Shown piece after piece: positions 38,068-47,270 of a stretch of 64,000 nucleotides of DNA. Each line of letters opens with the position of its first letter. Position 1 is the first letter of the stretch. Source of the stretch: Novosphingobium guangzhouense (GTDB lineage: Bacteria; Pseudomonadota; Alphaproteobacteria; Sphingomonadales; Sphingomonadaceae); the NCBI RefSeq assembly GCF_002896965.1, contig NZ_LYMM01000030.1, positions 1-64,000 on the forward strand. The letters run 5' to 3'. The translations under genes and the position numbers were made by a program. The notes beneath the pieces are model-generated. The model was not told the origin of the DNA. It ran no database searches and was given only the letters and a program-made list of their open reading frames with translations.

Positions 38068-39908
38068 GCCTCTGCCTTTCCGACCCCGCAGAGGTCGCCC
38101 GCCGCATCGTCGAGCATACCGGGGGCAGGATTGTGCTCGGCCTGCCGCTGGGGCTGGGCAAGGCACCGCACGTCGCCAACGCACTGTTCGAGATGGCGCG
38201 CGCCGATCCCGCCATTCACCTTACCATCTTCACCGCCCTGACGCTGGAGCCCCCTCCCCTCGGCAGCGAACTGGAGCGCCGTTTTCTGCGACCGGTGTTC
38301 GACCGCACGATGGGCGGCTATCCCGAATTCGTCTACGCCGCCGCCCAGCGCGCCGGGGACATGCCGCCCAACATCGAGGTCAACGAGTTCTTCTTCCAGG
38401 CGGGCAGCCGCCTCGGCAACGATGACGCGCAGCGCAGCTACATCTCGGTCAACTACACCCACGCCATGCGCTGCCTCATCGATCAGGGCGTCAACGTCAT
38501 CGCGCAGATCGTAGCCCGGCGCGGCGAACGCTTCAGCCTGAGTTGCAACACCGACATGACGCTGGACCTGCTCGCCGCGCGTGACGCAGGGAATGCGGAT
38601 TTCCTGCTGGTGGGGCAAGTCAACGACGAACTGCCGTTCATGACCGGCCCCGCCGACCTGCCCTCCGATCGTTTCGCGATGATCCTCGACAGCGCCGAGA
38701 CGCGCTTTGCCCTGTTCGGACCGCCCAAGCAGCCGATCAGTCCCGCGCAGCACGCGATCGGCCTGCATGTCGCCTCGCTGGTGCCCGATGGCGGATCGCT
38801 CCAGATCGGCATCGGCGAGATCGGCGATGCCGTAGCGCACGCGCTGATCCGCAGGGACCGCGAGCCCGGCGCGTTCGCCCGCACGCTGGCCGAGATCACC
38901 GTGGGCGCGCGCCCTCCGGTCGAAGCCTCGCCGTTCGAGCAGGGGCTTTACGCACCGACCGAGATGCTCGTCGACGGGTTCCTCGAACTGCTGCGCGCCG
39001 GCATCCTCAGGCGCGAAGTCGACGGGGCCGTGCTGCACGGCGGCTTCTTCATCGGTCCGCGCAGTTTCTATGCAGCGCTGCGCGAGATGGACGAGGACAC
39101 CCGCGCCCGCATCCACATGCGCGAAATCTCCTGGATCAATGCGCTCTACGGTGACGAGCAGGCCAAGCGCGCGGGCCGTGTCGGTGCCCGGTTCGTCAAC
39201 AGCGCGATGATGGTGACATTGCTGGGCGCGACGGTGTCGGACGCTCTGGAGGGCGGCCGGGTGGTCAGCGGCGTTGGCGGGCAGTACAACTTCGTTGCGC
39301 AGGCGCTGGAACTCGAAGGCGCGCGCTCGATCATCACCCTTCCCGCGACACGGGTGCATGACGGTGAACTGCGCTCCAACATCGTCTGGTCCTATGGTCA
39401 CGAAACGATCCCGAGGCATCTGCGCGACATTGTCGTCACCGAATACGGCGTCGCCGACTTGCGCGGCGTGAGCGACGAACAAGTGATCCGGCGCCTCGTC
39501 GCCGTGGCCGACAGTCGGTTTCAGGACGAACTGATGGAAACAGCGCGCGATGCCGGCAAGCTGGCACCGGACTGGATGCCGGACGATGCCTGTCGCCGCA
39601 ATCTTCCGGAGGAGCTTGCGGCGTCGTTGTCCGCTTCGCAGTTCCCGCCCTATCCTTTCGGGACCGATTTCACGCCCGTCGAACAACGGCTCCTTCCGGC
39701 CCTGCAACACCTTGCAGAGATCGCGCATCACCCATCCGGTCTGGCCGGACTGATGGCGCATGGCCTGACCGGCGCTGCGCCGACGGAAGCCGAGGCCGAA
39801 GCGCTCGAGCGCATGGGCCTGGCCGAGCCGCACGGCCTGCGCGAACGCAGCTATCGCGCGCTGGTGCTTGCCGCCCTGCGCCGGGAGGACCAATCCGAGG
39901 GTCTTTGA
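38064..39908 (+). CDS. Acetyl-CoA hydrolase/CoA-transferase family protein
   Basis: The 614-residue protein starts at GTG 38064, overlapping the fadB-like stop (GTGA). It has the class I CoA-transferase fold with VVSGVGGQYNFVAQALELEG and ADLRGVSDEQVIRRL near the end. Members move CoA between acyl groups and acetate or hydrolyse acyl-CoA. It is longer than the about 430-residue butyrate:acetate transferases. Placed last in the beta-oxidation operon, it could release or swap CoA from chain-shortened products (inference). Confidence 0.82.
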   Translation: MSLCLSDPAEVARRIVEHTGGRIVLGLPLGLGKAPHVANALFEMARADPAIHLTIFTALTLEPPPLGSELERRFLRPVFDRTMGGYPEFVYAAAQRAGDMPPNIEVNEFFFQAGSRLGNDDAQRSYISVNYTHAMRCLIDQGVNVIAQIVARRGERFSLSCNTDMTLDLLAARDAGNADFLLVGQVNDELPFMTGPADLPSDRFAMILDSAETRFALFGPPKQPISPAQHAIGLHVASLVPDGGSLQIGIGEIGDAVAHALIRRDREPGAFARTLAEITVGARPPVEASPFEQGLYAPTEMLVDGFLELLRAGILRREVDGAVLHGGFFIGPRSFYAALREMDEDTRARIHMREISWINALYGDEQAKRAGRVGARFVNSAMMVTLLGATVSDALEGGRVVSGVGGQYNFVAQALELEGARSIITLPATRVHDGELRSNIVWSYGHETIPRHLRDIVVTEYGVADLRGVSDEQVIRRLVAVADSRFQDELMETARDAGKLAPDWMPDDACRRNLPEELAASLSASQFPPYPFGTDFTPVEQRLLPALQHLAEIAHHPSGLAGLMAHGLTGAAPTEAEAEALERMGLAEPHGLRERSYRALVLAALRREDQSEGL

Positions 39909-39942
39909 CGATCGCGGGTTGGCGTCACTCCCCGCAGCCCTG

Positions 39943-41322
39943 TCACTCCATAGTGACGCCCAGCCTGCGTTCCATCTCTTCGAGCGAGACGCCCTTCGTT
40001 TCGGGAAAATAGAACAGCACCAGGCAGAACTGCAGGGCCATCATGACAGCGAAGAAATAGAACGGCAGGCCGACCGAAACCGCAGCGATCATCGGGAAAG
40101 CCGCGGCGATTACCGCATCGAAACCCCAATGCGTGGATGCGCCGATGGCGCTGCCACGGCTGCGCACTGCGGTCGGGAAAACCTCGGATATATAGACCCA
40201 GATCACCGCGCCGGTACTCGGCGCGAAGAAGGCGATGAAGCCGATCAGGGCGGGCAGGACCATCCAGCCCGGCAGGATGGCGCTCATCGCCAGCCCCGCA
40301 ACCACAAGGCACGATGCCATGCCCGCCGACCCGATCAAGAGCAGCGTGCGCCTTCCCAGACGGTCGATCAGCGCCATCCCCAATGCGGTGAAGACCGCGT
40401 TCACCACGCCGATGATGATCGCCTGCACATCGGGAGACAGGCTGCCCCCCGCTTTCGCAAAGATTTCGTTCAGATAATACAGAAGCGCGTTGATGCCCGA
40501 CAGCTGGTTGAATGCCGCCACCATGAACGCCAGCAGGATCGGCTTGCGATGCCGCGTCCAGGACAGCGCTTCCCCGCTAGGTTGCTGGCCAAGAGTAGAG
40601 CGAACGACAGCGATTTCGGCCGATGCGGCCTGTTCGGTGAGGCCAACATGGGCAAACGCCCGGCCCGCCTCGGCATCGCGCCCCTTGGTCAGCAGCCAGC
40701 GCGGGCTGTTGGGGATACGCAGCAGCAGCACGAGGAAGATCGCGGCCGGCAGCGCCGAGACGCCGAACTTCCAGCGCCAGTCGTCCGCGCCGAACTCCAT
40801 GCCGGCAATCACCGCGTTCGAGACATAGGCGGCGAGAATGCCGAAGATCACCATGAACTGGAACGAGGCGACGAGGCTGCCGCGCCGTGAAGGCGGCGCG
40901 ATCTCTGCGATATAGACCGGCGCCAGCGCCGAGGAACCGCCCACGGCCAGCCCGGCCACGACACGGAACAGCACCAGCGAGGTCCAGTCCCACGCCAGCG
41001 CGCAGCCAAGTCCGCCGACCACGTAGAACACGGCCAGAATGCGCAAGGTGTTGCGACTGCCGAACCGATCACCGGGGATGCCCGCCGTCAGCGCTCCGAC
41101 CAGCGTTCCCCACAGCGCCGAGGAAACGGTGATGCCCAGCCAGAAATCATCGAGTGCATAAGTCCGCCGCAGGGACTCCGTGGTCCCCGAGATGACGGCC
41201 GTATCGAAGCCGAACAGCAGGCCAGCCAGTGCCGTCGTCGCGATGCAGGCCAGCAGCCCGCGATTGAGCAGTGAAGGTTCCTGAGCGCCAGGGGTCGATT
41301 TCGATACGGGCGCGATTGCCAT
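39943..41322 (-). CDS. MFS sugar:proton symporter (XylE/GalP-like)
   Basis: The 459-residue protein has about 12 membrane segments and the sugar-porter signatures: LLFGFDTAVISGTTESLR near the start, the DRLGRRTLLLIG loop, PNSPRWLLTKGR and PETKGVSLEEMERRL at the end. It imports a sugar with protons. The neighbour xylB suggests a pentose or pentitol. The start (41322, MAIAPVSKS) avoids a 30-residue basic extension. Confidence 0.9.
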   Translation of the reverse strand: MAIAPVSKSTPGAQEPSLLNRGLLACIATTALAGLLFGFDTAVISGTTESLRRTYALDDFWLGITVSSALWGTLVGALTAGIPGDRFGSRNTLRILAVFYVVGGLGCALAWDWTSLVLFRVVAGLAVGGSSALAPVYIAEIAPPSRRGSLVASFQFMVIFGILAAYVSNAVIAGMEFGADDWRWKFGVSALPAAIFLVLLLRIPNSPRWLLTKGRDAEAGRAFAHVGLTEQAASAEIAVVRSTLGQQPSGEALSWTRHRKPILLAFMVAAFNQLSGINALLYYLNEIFAKAGGSLSPDVQAIIIGVVNAVFTALGMALIDRLGRRTLLLIGSAGMASCLVVAGLAMSAILPGWMVLPALIGFIAFFAPSTGAVIWVYISEVFPTAVRSRGSAIGASTHWGFDAVIAAAFPMIAAVSVGLPFYFFAVMMALQFCLVLFYFPETKGVSLEEMERRLGVTME

Positions 41323-41472
41323 CTGTGAGCTGCCTTTCCCTGTGCGTTCGCGGGCTGATCTGCGGTTCTCGGCGGCACGGGGCCGGGTATTTCCAACGGC
41401 TTTCCAACGCACTTGCGCCCGGCTTGCTCCCTCGTGCGTTCAATATGATGCCCACCACCAAGAGGAGACGGC

Positions 41473-42939
41473 ATGTACCTGGGGATCGACATCGGCACTT
41501 CGGGCGTCAAGGCGGTACTGGCTGACGACGGTGGAGCGGTCGTCGAGCAGGCCGTGATCCCGCTCTCGGTATCGCGTCTTCATCCCTTGTGGTCGGAGCA
41601 GTCCCCGTCCGACTGGTGGAGCGCCACCGAACGGGCCGTCGCCGCGCTCGATCCGGCGCTACGGCGGAAAGTACGGGCGATCGGTCTGTCCGGCCAGATG
41701 CACGGGGCAGTCGTCCTCGACGCTTCTGACAAGGTCCTGCGCCCGGCGATCCTGTGGAATGACGGGCGCGCCGGTCCGCAGTGCGCGCAGCTTCTTGAAC
41801 TTGAACCGCGTACCCATACGATTACCGGAAATCCGGTGGTGGCCGGGTTCACAGCGCCCAAGCTGCTATGGCTGGCACGGCACGAACCCGAAGTCTTCGC
41901 CGCCATCCGCACCGTGCTGTTGCCCAAGGACTGGCTGCGCCTGATGATGACGGGTGAGAAGCTGTCCGACATGTCGGACGCCAGCGGAACCCTGTGGCTC
42001 GATGTCGGCGCGCGTGACTGGTCGGATGCCATGCTGGACGCCTGCGGCCTGTCGCGCGCGGCGATGCCGGGGCTTGTCGAGGGCAGCGCTCCGGCCGGGC
42101 GGCTGACCGCTAAGATTGCGGAGCGTTGGGGCATGGAACGGGTGCCCGTGGCCGGCGGCGCAGGCGACAACGCTGCCGGCGCGATCGGCCTTGGCGTCAC
42201 CCATCCCGGCGAGGCTTTCCTCTCACTGGGAACGTCAGGGGTGATCTTCAGCGTCTCCAACGGTTTCCAGCCCGATGTATCGCGCGGCATCCACGCCTTC
42301 GCGCATGCCCTTCCCGATACCTGGCACCGCATGACGGTCATGCTCTCAGCCGCCGCGTGCCTCGACTGGGCGGCCCGAGTGCTGGCCTTTCCCGACGTCG
42401 CCGCGCTGTTGGCGCAGGCAGAAGAGGCATCGGTCCAGCCCGGTGTGATCTTCCTGCCTTACCTGTCGGGCGAACGCTCTCCCCACCCCGATCCGGATGC
42501 GCAAGGGGTATGGTTCGGAATGACCTCGGCAACGACGCGCGCCGATCTGGCGAAGGCGGTGCTCGAAGGGGTCGCGATGGGGCTGCGCGATGGTCTCGAC
42601 GCGCTGGAAGCCGGCGGAGATGCCATAGGCGAACTGGCGATGGCGGGTGGCGGCTCGCGATCGATGGTGTGGGGCCAGATCATAGCGGCAGCCCTTGGCC
42701 GTCCGCTAGTCTGGCGCGCCAATGCCGCTGTCGGGCCGGCGCTTGGCGCAGCGCACCTGGCAAGGATGGCGATCGATGGTGTAGACACCTGCCCAGCCGC
42801 AGGCCCCGAAATCTCTCGTATCGAACCCGAAGCACGGCTGGCCGCCCGCATGGCCGAACATCAGCCGCGTTTCCGGGCGCTCTACACTGCGCTGAAGGAT
42901 CACTGGATTCACGACATGCCCTCGGATCTCCGCGACTGA
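41473..42939 (+). CDS. xylB: Xylulokinase
   Basis: The 488-residue FGGY-family kinase phosphorylates D-xylulose. It starts YLGIDIGTSGVKAVLADDGG and has the FGGY-family motifs GLSGQMHGAVVLD, GGAGDNAAGAIGLG with the catalytic Asp, and FLPYLSGERSPHPDPDAQG. The order of motifs and the length fit XylB rather than glycerol kinase. It is divergent from the sugar transporter with 150 nt between. GAGGAG lies 6 nt before the ATG. A -10-like TATGAT at 41444-41449 is the best promoter hint. No xylose isomerase gene is in the window. Confidence 0.9.
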   Translation: MYLGIDIGTSGVKAVLADDGGAVVEQAVIPLSVSRLHPLWSEQSPSDWWSATERAVAALDPALRRKVRAIGLSGQMHGAVVLDASDKVLRPAILWNDGRAGPQCAQLLELEPRTHTITGNPVVAGFTAPKLLWLARHEPEVFAAIRTVLLPKDWLRLMMTGEKLSDMSDASGTLWLDVGARDWSDAMLDACGLSRAAMPGLVEGSAPAGRLTAKIAERWGMERVPVAGGAGDNAAGAIGLGVTHPGEAFLSLGTSGVIFSVSNGFQPDVSRGIHAFAHALPDTWHRMTVMLSAAACLDWAARVLAFPDVAALLAQAEEASVQPGVIFLPYLSGERSPHPDPDAQGVWFGMTSATTRADLAKAVLEGVAMGLRDGLDALEAGGDAIGELAMAGGGSRSMVWGQIIAAALGRPLVWRANAAVGPALGAAHLARMAIDGVDTCPAAGPEISRIEPEARLAARMAEHQPRFRALYTALKDHWIHDMPSDLRD

Positions 42940-43120
42940 CCGGAATTGGAGCAAGGCCGTTTCGCTGGGCGCAATGGCGGATCAGGTCAACGCAAGGAAC
43001 CTCGTTGCAGGCGCAGGGGTTGAAATCTCGAAACCGGCAAAGCCCGGCGGCGGTCCCGTCAAGGCGCCGCCCTCCTTCACGACACGCGCCCCTGCGCCCC
43101 GCAACAAGGACACCCTTCTC

Positions 43121-43879
43121 ATGAACCGTTTCAACGGCAAGACCGTCATCGTCACCGGCTCCAGTTCGGGTATCGGCGCTGCCTGCGCCCGGCGTTTCTC
43201 GCAGGAGGGCGCCAACGTCACGCTCGTTGCCCGTACCCGCGATAAGCTGGAGGCAGTCGCTGCCGATCTCGATCCGGCCCGCACCCTCGTATGCGTCGCC
43301 GACGTGTCCTCGCGCGATGACGTGGCGCGCATGGTGGAGGAAACCGTCGCGAAGTTCGGCGGGATCGACGTTCTGCATTCAAACGCCGGCATTGCGGTGA
43401 TGAAATCCTTCGAGGACACCACGCCCGAGGACTGGCGCCAGACGATGGCGATCGACGTTGATGGCCCCTTCCATTGCGCGCAGCTGGCGTTGCCGTACCT
43501 GAAAGCGAGCAAGGGCTGCATCGTTCACACCGCTTCGGTTTCCGGCACCGGAGGCGACTGGGACATGACGGCCTACAATGCCGCGAAGGGTGCAGTCGTC
43601 AATTTCACCCGCGCGCTGGCGCTAGACCTCGGCAAGTTCGGCATTCGCGTCAATGCCGTCGCTCCCGCCCTTACCGAAAGCGACCTGACCAGGGACATGC
43701 TGGACGACGAAGAGCTGATCGCGAAATTCCACGAGCGCTCGGCGCTGGGCAAGCATGCAAAGGCAGAGGACATTGCCGGTCCCGTCGCCTTCCTCGCATC
43801 AGAAGATGCGGCGCTGGTGACGGGCGCGATCCTTGCCGTCGATGCGGGGATTTCCGCGTCGAACGGCCAGCCCGCCTGA
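43121..43879 (+). CDS. Short-chain dehydrogenase/reductase (SDR)
   Basis: The 252-residue protein has the classical SDR motifs: TGSSSGIGAACARRF (cofactor), NAGIAV, the catalytic Ser in HTASVSG and Tyr/Lys in YNAAKGA. It is likely NAD(P)-dependent. As it follows xylB (181-nt gap), a polyol or sugar dehydrogenase feeding xylulose is the simplest idea. The start is ATG 43121, set by AAGGA upstream. The substrate is not visible from sequence. Confidence 0.88.
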   Translation: MNRFNGKTVIVTGSSSGIGAACARRFSQEGANVTLVARTRDKLEAVAADLDPARTLVCVADVSSRDDVARMVEETVAKFGGIDVLHSNAGIAVMKSFEDTTPEDWRQTMAIDVDGPFHCAQLALPYLKASKGCIVHTASVSGTGGDWDMTAYNAAKGAVVNFTRALALDLGKFGIRVNAVAPALTESDLTRDMLDDEELIAKFHERSALGKHAKAEDIAGPVAFLASEDAALVTGAILAVDAGISASNGQPA

Positions 43880-43918
43880 TCCACGCACAGCTTTCCCGTT
43901 ATCCGCAGGAGTAAACCC

Positions 43919-45616
43919 ATGTCCCTCACCGTAGCCGAACTGCTTGTCGCCACGCTTGACGAGATCGGCGCCCATCAGGTCTTCGGCATCGTCGGCGATG
44001 CGCTCAATCCGTTCACGGATGCGATCCGCCGCCAGGACAAGGTCCGCTGGATCGGCGTGCGCCATGAGGAAGGCGCCGCGCTCGCCGCTGCCGGGCAGGC
44101 CAAAGTCACCGGACGCCTCGGCGTATGCTGCGGCACTACAGGGCCGGGGGCCAACCACCTCGTCGCCGGGCTTTACGAGGCGCGCAAGGACCACGCGCCG
44201 GTCCTTGCCATCTCGGGCGGCGTCGCCACGGCCAAGCGCGGCAGCGACTACCTGCAGGAGGACGATCCGGTCGCGCTGTTCCGCGATGTCGGCGTTTACA
44301 GCGAGATCATCGCCTCGCCCGATCAGGCAGCGGCGGTGATCCAGCAGGCGATCGCGCATGCGTATGGCGAGCGAGGCGTCGCGCATATCTCGATCCCGCC
44401 CGAGGTTTTCGCCGCGAAAGTTTCCGCGCCGGTACCGAGCATTGCCACCCTGCGCCCCCGGCCTGAAATCGCACCGGCACCGACCGACATCGCCGCTCTG
44501 GCGCAGATGATAGGCGAGGCAAAGACCGTGGCCGTCCTGTGCGGCTTTGGCTGCCACGGCGCAGCGGAGGAGCTGAAAGCGCTCTCAGACCGTCTGAACG
44601 CACCGCTGATGCATACCTATCGCGGCAAGGATATTCTGCCTTACGACGATCCGCGCTGGATCGGCGGCATCGGCCTGATCGGCGGGCGGCCCGGCGTAGA
44701 CGCTTTGCACAAGGCGGACCTCATGCTGATGCTGGGGACCGACTACCCCTATTCCGAATTCCTCCCCACCAAGACGTGCGTGGTGCAGATCGACGAGCGC
44801 GCTTTCGCGCTGGGTCGCCGCACGCCGGTTGCCCTGGGCATAGTCGGATCGGTGCGCCCGGCCTTGCGCATGCTGCTCGACGCCTTGCCGCAGCGCAGCG
44901 ACACCGCCTTTCTCGATACGGTGAATGCCGACCGCGCGAAGTGGGACGCAATGCTGGACGAAAAGGCCGCGCTCGATCGAACGCCCGACATACTCCATCC
45001 TCAGGCCGTCGCGCGCGCGGTTAGCGATCGTGCCGCCGAGGACGCGGTGTGGGTGACGGATACCGGCGAGGTGACGCTGTGGGCGGCGAACTGGCTGCGC
45101 CAGAGCGGCCGACAGCAGATTACCGGCTCGTTCAACAATGCCGCCGTCGGCACCGGGATGGGCATCGCCAACGGCGTTCAGGCACTCGATACCGCGCGGC
45201 AGGTGATTCTCCATGCGGGCGACGGCGGCTTCACCATGCTGCTGGGCGAATTCATGACTGCGGTGGAGCACAAGCTGCCGGTTAAGGTGGTGGTCTACGA
45301 CAACAGCGCATGGGGTCTCGTCCACCTCGAAATGGAGGGCGCGGGCGTGCCGCCGAGCGAAGGCGCATCGTTCCCAAACCTCGATTTCGCCGCTTTTGCG
45401 CAGGCCTGCGGCGCGCGCGGGTTTACGGCGAGGAAGCCGCACGAACTGACCGTCGCCGTGGACGCGTGGCTGGCCGAACCCGGCCCGGCGATCCTCCATG
45501 CTGTCGTCAATCCCGACGAGATACCCGCGATGCCGCATATCGATCCCGGTCAGGCGCTGCGCTTCGGCATCTCCAAGGTCAAGCAGGCGTTCGGCGCGCT
45601 GACCCGGCGGAACTGA
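43919..45616 (+). CDS. ThDP-dependent enzyme, pyruvate dehydrogenase (quinone)/PoxB-like
   Basis: The 565-residue protein has three domains of the ThDP-oxidase/carboligase family. The catalytic Glu is in RHEEGAALAAAG, and the ThDP-binding motif is GDGGFTMLLGEFMTAVEHKL with YDNSAWG. It resembles PoxB, which decarboxylates pyruvate to acetate with FAD. The membrane-binding C-terminal helix of E. coli PoxB is not obvious, so an acetolactate or oxo-acid enzyme is possible. GGAG lies upstream of ATG 43919. It is 39 nt after the SDR gene. Confidence 0.8.
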   Translation: MSLTVAELLVATLDEIGAHQVFGIVGDALNPFTDAIRRQDKVRWIGVRHEEGAALAAAGQAKVTGRLGVCCGTTGPGANHLVAGLYEARKDHAPVLAISGGVATAKRGSDYLQEDDPVALFRDVGVYSEIIASPDQAAAVIQQAIAHAYGERGVAHISIPPEVFAAKVSAPVPSIATLRPRPEIAPAPTDIAALAQMIGEAKTVAVLCGFGCHGAAEELKALSDRLNAPLMHTYRGKDILPYDDPRWIGGIGLIGGRPGVDALHKADLMLMLGTDYPYSEFLPTKTCVVQIDERAFALGRRTPVALGIVGSVRPALRMLLDALPQRSDTAFLDTVNADRAKWDAMLDEKAALDRTPDILHPQAVARAVSDRAAEDAVWVTDTGEVTLWAANWLRQSGRQQITGSFNNAAVGTGMGIANGVQALDTARQVILHAGDGGFTMLLGEFMTAVEHKLPVKVVVYDNSAWGLVHLEMEGAGVPPSEGASFPNLDFAAFAQACGARGFTARKPHELTVAVDAWLAEPGPAILHAVVNPDEIPAMPHIDPGQALRFGISKVKQAFGALTRRN

Positions 45617-45656
45617 AGGGACGGGGTGCGCTCAAAAACGGTGCAGCTTATCGCTT

Positions 45657-45668
45657 TGCCTTAAGGCA
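45657..45668. repeat. Perfect 12-bp palindrome upstream of the pao genes
   Basis: TGCCTTAAGGCA at 45657-45668 is a perfect palindrome, 100 nt before the paoA-like start. A half site TGCCTT recurs at 45724. It is a candidate operator for the aldehyde oxidoreductase operon. No regulator gene is next to it. Confidence 0.4.
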
Positions 45669-45768
45669 CCACCACCATGGCGCGCTGCCGGCACGCGGAG
45701 GCACTGATTGCATTATAGATGGGTGCCTTTCCGTCATCAGGCGCATCCAGCATCAGGAGGTTCGTCCG

Positions 45769-46296
45769 ATGAGCATCGTCGTCAATGGAATGCCTGCCGA
45801 AGTCCCCGGCGACCCCCGCGTTTCCCTGCTGGATTTCCTGCGCGAGCAGCTCCACCTGCATGGCACGAAGAAGGGCTGCGATCAGGGTGCCTGCGGCGCC
45901 TGCACGGTTCTGGCGGACGGCGAACGTATCCTGTCATGCCTTGCACTGGCGGTACAATACGACGGGCGCTCCATCACCACGATAGAGGGCGTCGGTTCAG
46001 CCACCGATCTGCACCCGCTCCAGCAGGCATTCATAGACCATGACGGCTTCCAGTGCGGCTATTGCACCCCCGGCCAGATTTGCTCCGCGATCGGCATGGC
46101 GGATGAAATCCGGCGCGGCGTCCCAAGCCATGTAACTGATGATCTCGATGCCGCGGATATGCCGTTCAGCCATGAGGAACTTCGCGAGAGGATGAGTGGG
46201 AACCTGTGCCGCTGCGGCGCGCATAATGGGATCATCGATGCCATAGCGACGACTTTAGCCCCGTTGCCAGAGCGGGCAACCGAGGCAGCGGAATGA
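45769..46296 (+). CDS. paoA: Aldehyde oxidoreductase 2Fe-2S subunit (PaoA-like)
   Basis: The 175-residue subunit passes electrons in a molybdenum hydroxylase complex. Eight cysteines for two 2Fe-2S clusters are present: Cys37, Cys42, Cys45 and Cys57 (ferredoxin-type), and Cys96, Cys99, Cys147 and Cys149. E. coli PaoA has a twin-arginine signal; this one has none, so the complex is predicted to be in the cytoplasm. AGGAGG lies upstream of ATG 45769. Confidence 0.92.
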   Translation: MSIVVNGMPAEVPGDPRVSLLDFLREQLHLHGTKKGCDQGACGACTVLADGERILSCLALAVQYDGRSITTIEGVGSATDLHPLQQAFIDHDGFQCGYCTPGQICSAIGMADEIRRGVPSHVTDDLDAADMPFSHEELRERMSGNLCRCGAHNGIIDAIATTLAPLPERATEAAE

Positions 46297-47270
46297 CCCC
46301 GCTGCGCTACGCCCGTGCCGTCGACGCCCAGGACGCCGTACTGCAGGCCACGACCGGAGCGACGTATCTGGGCGGCGGCACCAATCTCGTCGATTTGATG
46401 CGAGAGACGATCGAGCGTCCCGAAAAGTTGGTGGACGTGTCCGGGCTTGCCGTCGGTGTCGAGGAGACCGAGAACGGCGGCCTGATGATCGGCGCCGGTA
46501 CGCGAAACACTGCTATCGCGGCGCATCCCCTCGTCAGGCAGCGCTACCCCGTGCTTGCCCGCGCGATCCTTGCCGGTGCCAGCGCCCAGATCCGCAACAT
46601 GGCGACGGCCGGCGGCAATCTGCTCCAACGTACCCGCTGTGCCTATTTCTACGACGAGAGCGGATCGCGCTGCAACAAGCGTCAGCCGGGACAGGGCTGC
46701 GACGCGCTCGGCGGCTTCAACCGGAACCACGCGATCCTTGGTGCTTCGGATGCGTGTGTCGCGGTACACCCGTCGGACATGGCCGTCGCGCTGGCGTCGC
46801 TTGATGCCGTTGTCCACACGCGCACCTCCAAAGGCGAACGGCAAATCGCGCTGACCGAACTGCACCGGCTGCCGGGCGACCATCCTGATATCGAAACCGT
46901 GCTCGAACCGGGAGAACTCGTTACAGGCATCTCTCTGCCGCCGGCCCTCCCCCGTTCCACCTATCGCAAGGTGCGGGACCGTTCGAGCTATGCCTTCGCT
47001 TTGGTTTCGGTCGCGGGCGCGATCGACTTGGCGGACGGGCATATCCGGGACGTGCGACTTGCGCTTGGCGGTGTTGCGCCCCGGCCCTGGCGAGCCTACC
47101 GCGCCGAGGACGTTCTGCGCGGCGGCCCGATCGGCAAAGTTGCGTTCGCTGCTGCCGCCGATGCCGAACTGAGCCATGCCCAAGCGTTGCGGGACAATGG
47201 CTTCAAGATCGAACTCGCCCGTCGCACCATCGTCGCCGTGCTTGATGAACTGACGGGAGACCCGGCATGA
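46293..47270 (+). CDS. paoB: Aldehyde oxidoreductase FAD-binding subunit (PaoB-like)
   Basis: The 325-residue protein belongs to the CO dehydrogenase flavoprotein family, with the FAD motifs TYLGGGTNLVDLM and GATAQIRNMATAGGN-like ASAQIRNMATAGGNL. Like E. coli PaoB it has four extra cysteines for a 4Fe-4S cluster: Cys116, Cys127, Cys136 and Cys155. Its ATG overlaps the paoA stop by 4 nt. Confidence 0.9.
   Translation: MTPLRYARAVDAQDAVLQATTGATYLGGGTNLVDLMRETIERPEKLVDVSGLAVGVEETENGGLMIGAGTRNTAIAAHPLVRQRYPVLARAILAGASAQIRNMATAGGNLLQRTRCAYFYDESGSRCNKRQPGQGCDALGGFNRNHAILGASDACVAVHPSDMAVALASLDAVVHTRTSKGERQIALTELHRLPGDHPDIETVLEPGELVTGISLPPALPRSTYRKVRDRSSYAFALVSVAGAIDLADGHIRDVRLALGGVAPRPWRAYRAEDVLRGGPIGKVAFAAAADAELSHAQALRDNGFKIELARRTIVAVLDELTGDPA

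Noticed and set aside
37959..39893. Open frame of about 640 codons on the minus strand opposite the CoA transferase
   Set aside because: The plus-strand gene is coupled to its operon and has clear family motifs; the mirror frame does not.
45690..45720. Sigma-54-type promoter (GGCAC...TTGCA) before paoA
   Set aside because: The GG and GC elements are 10 bases apart from first G to G instead of 12, so the spacing is wrong.
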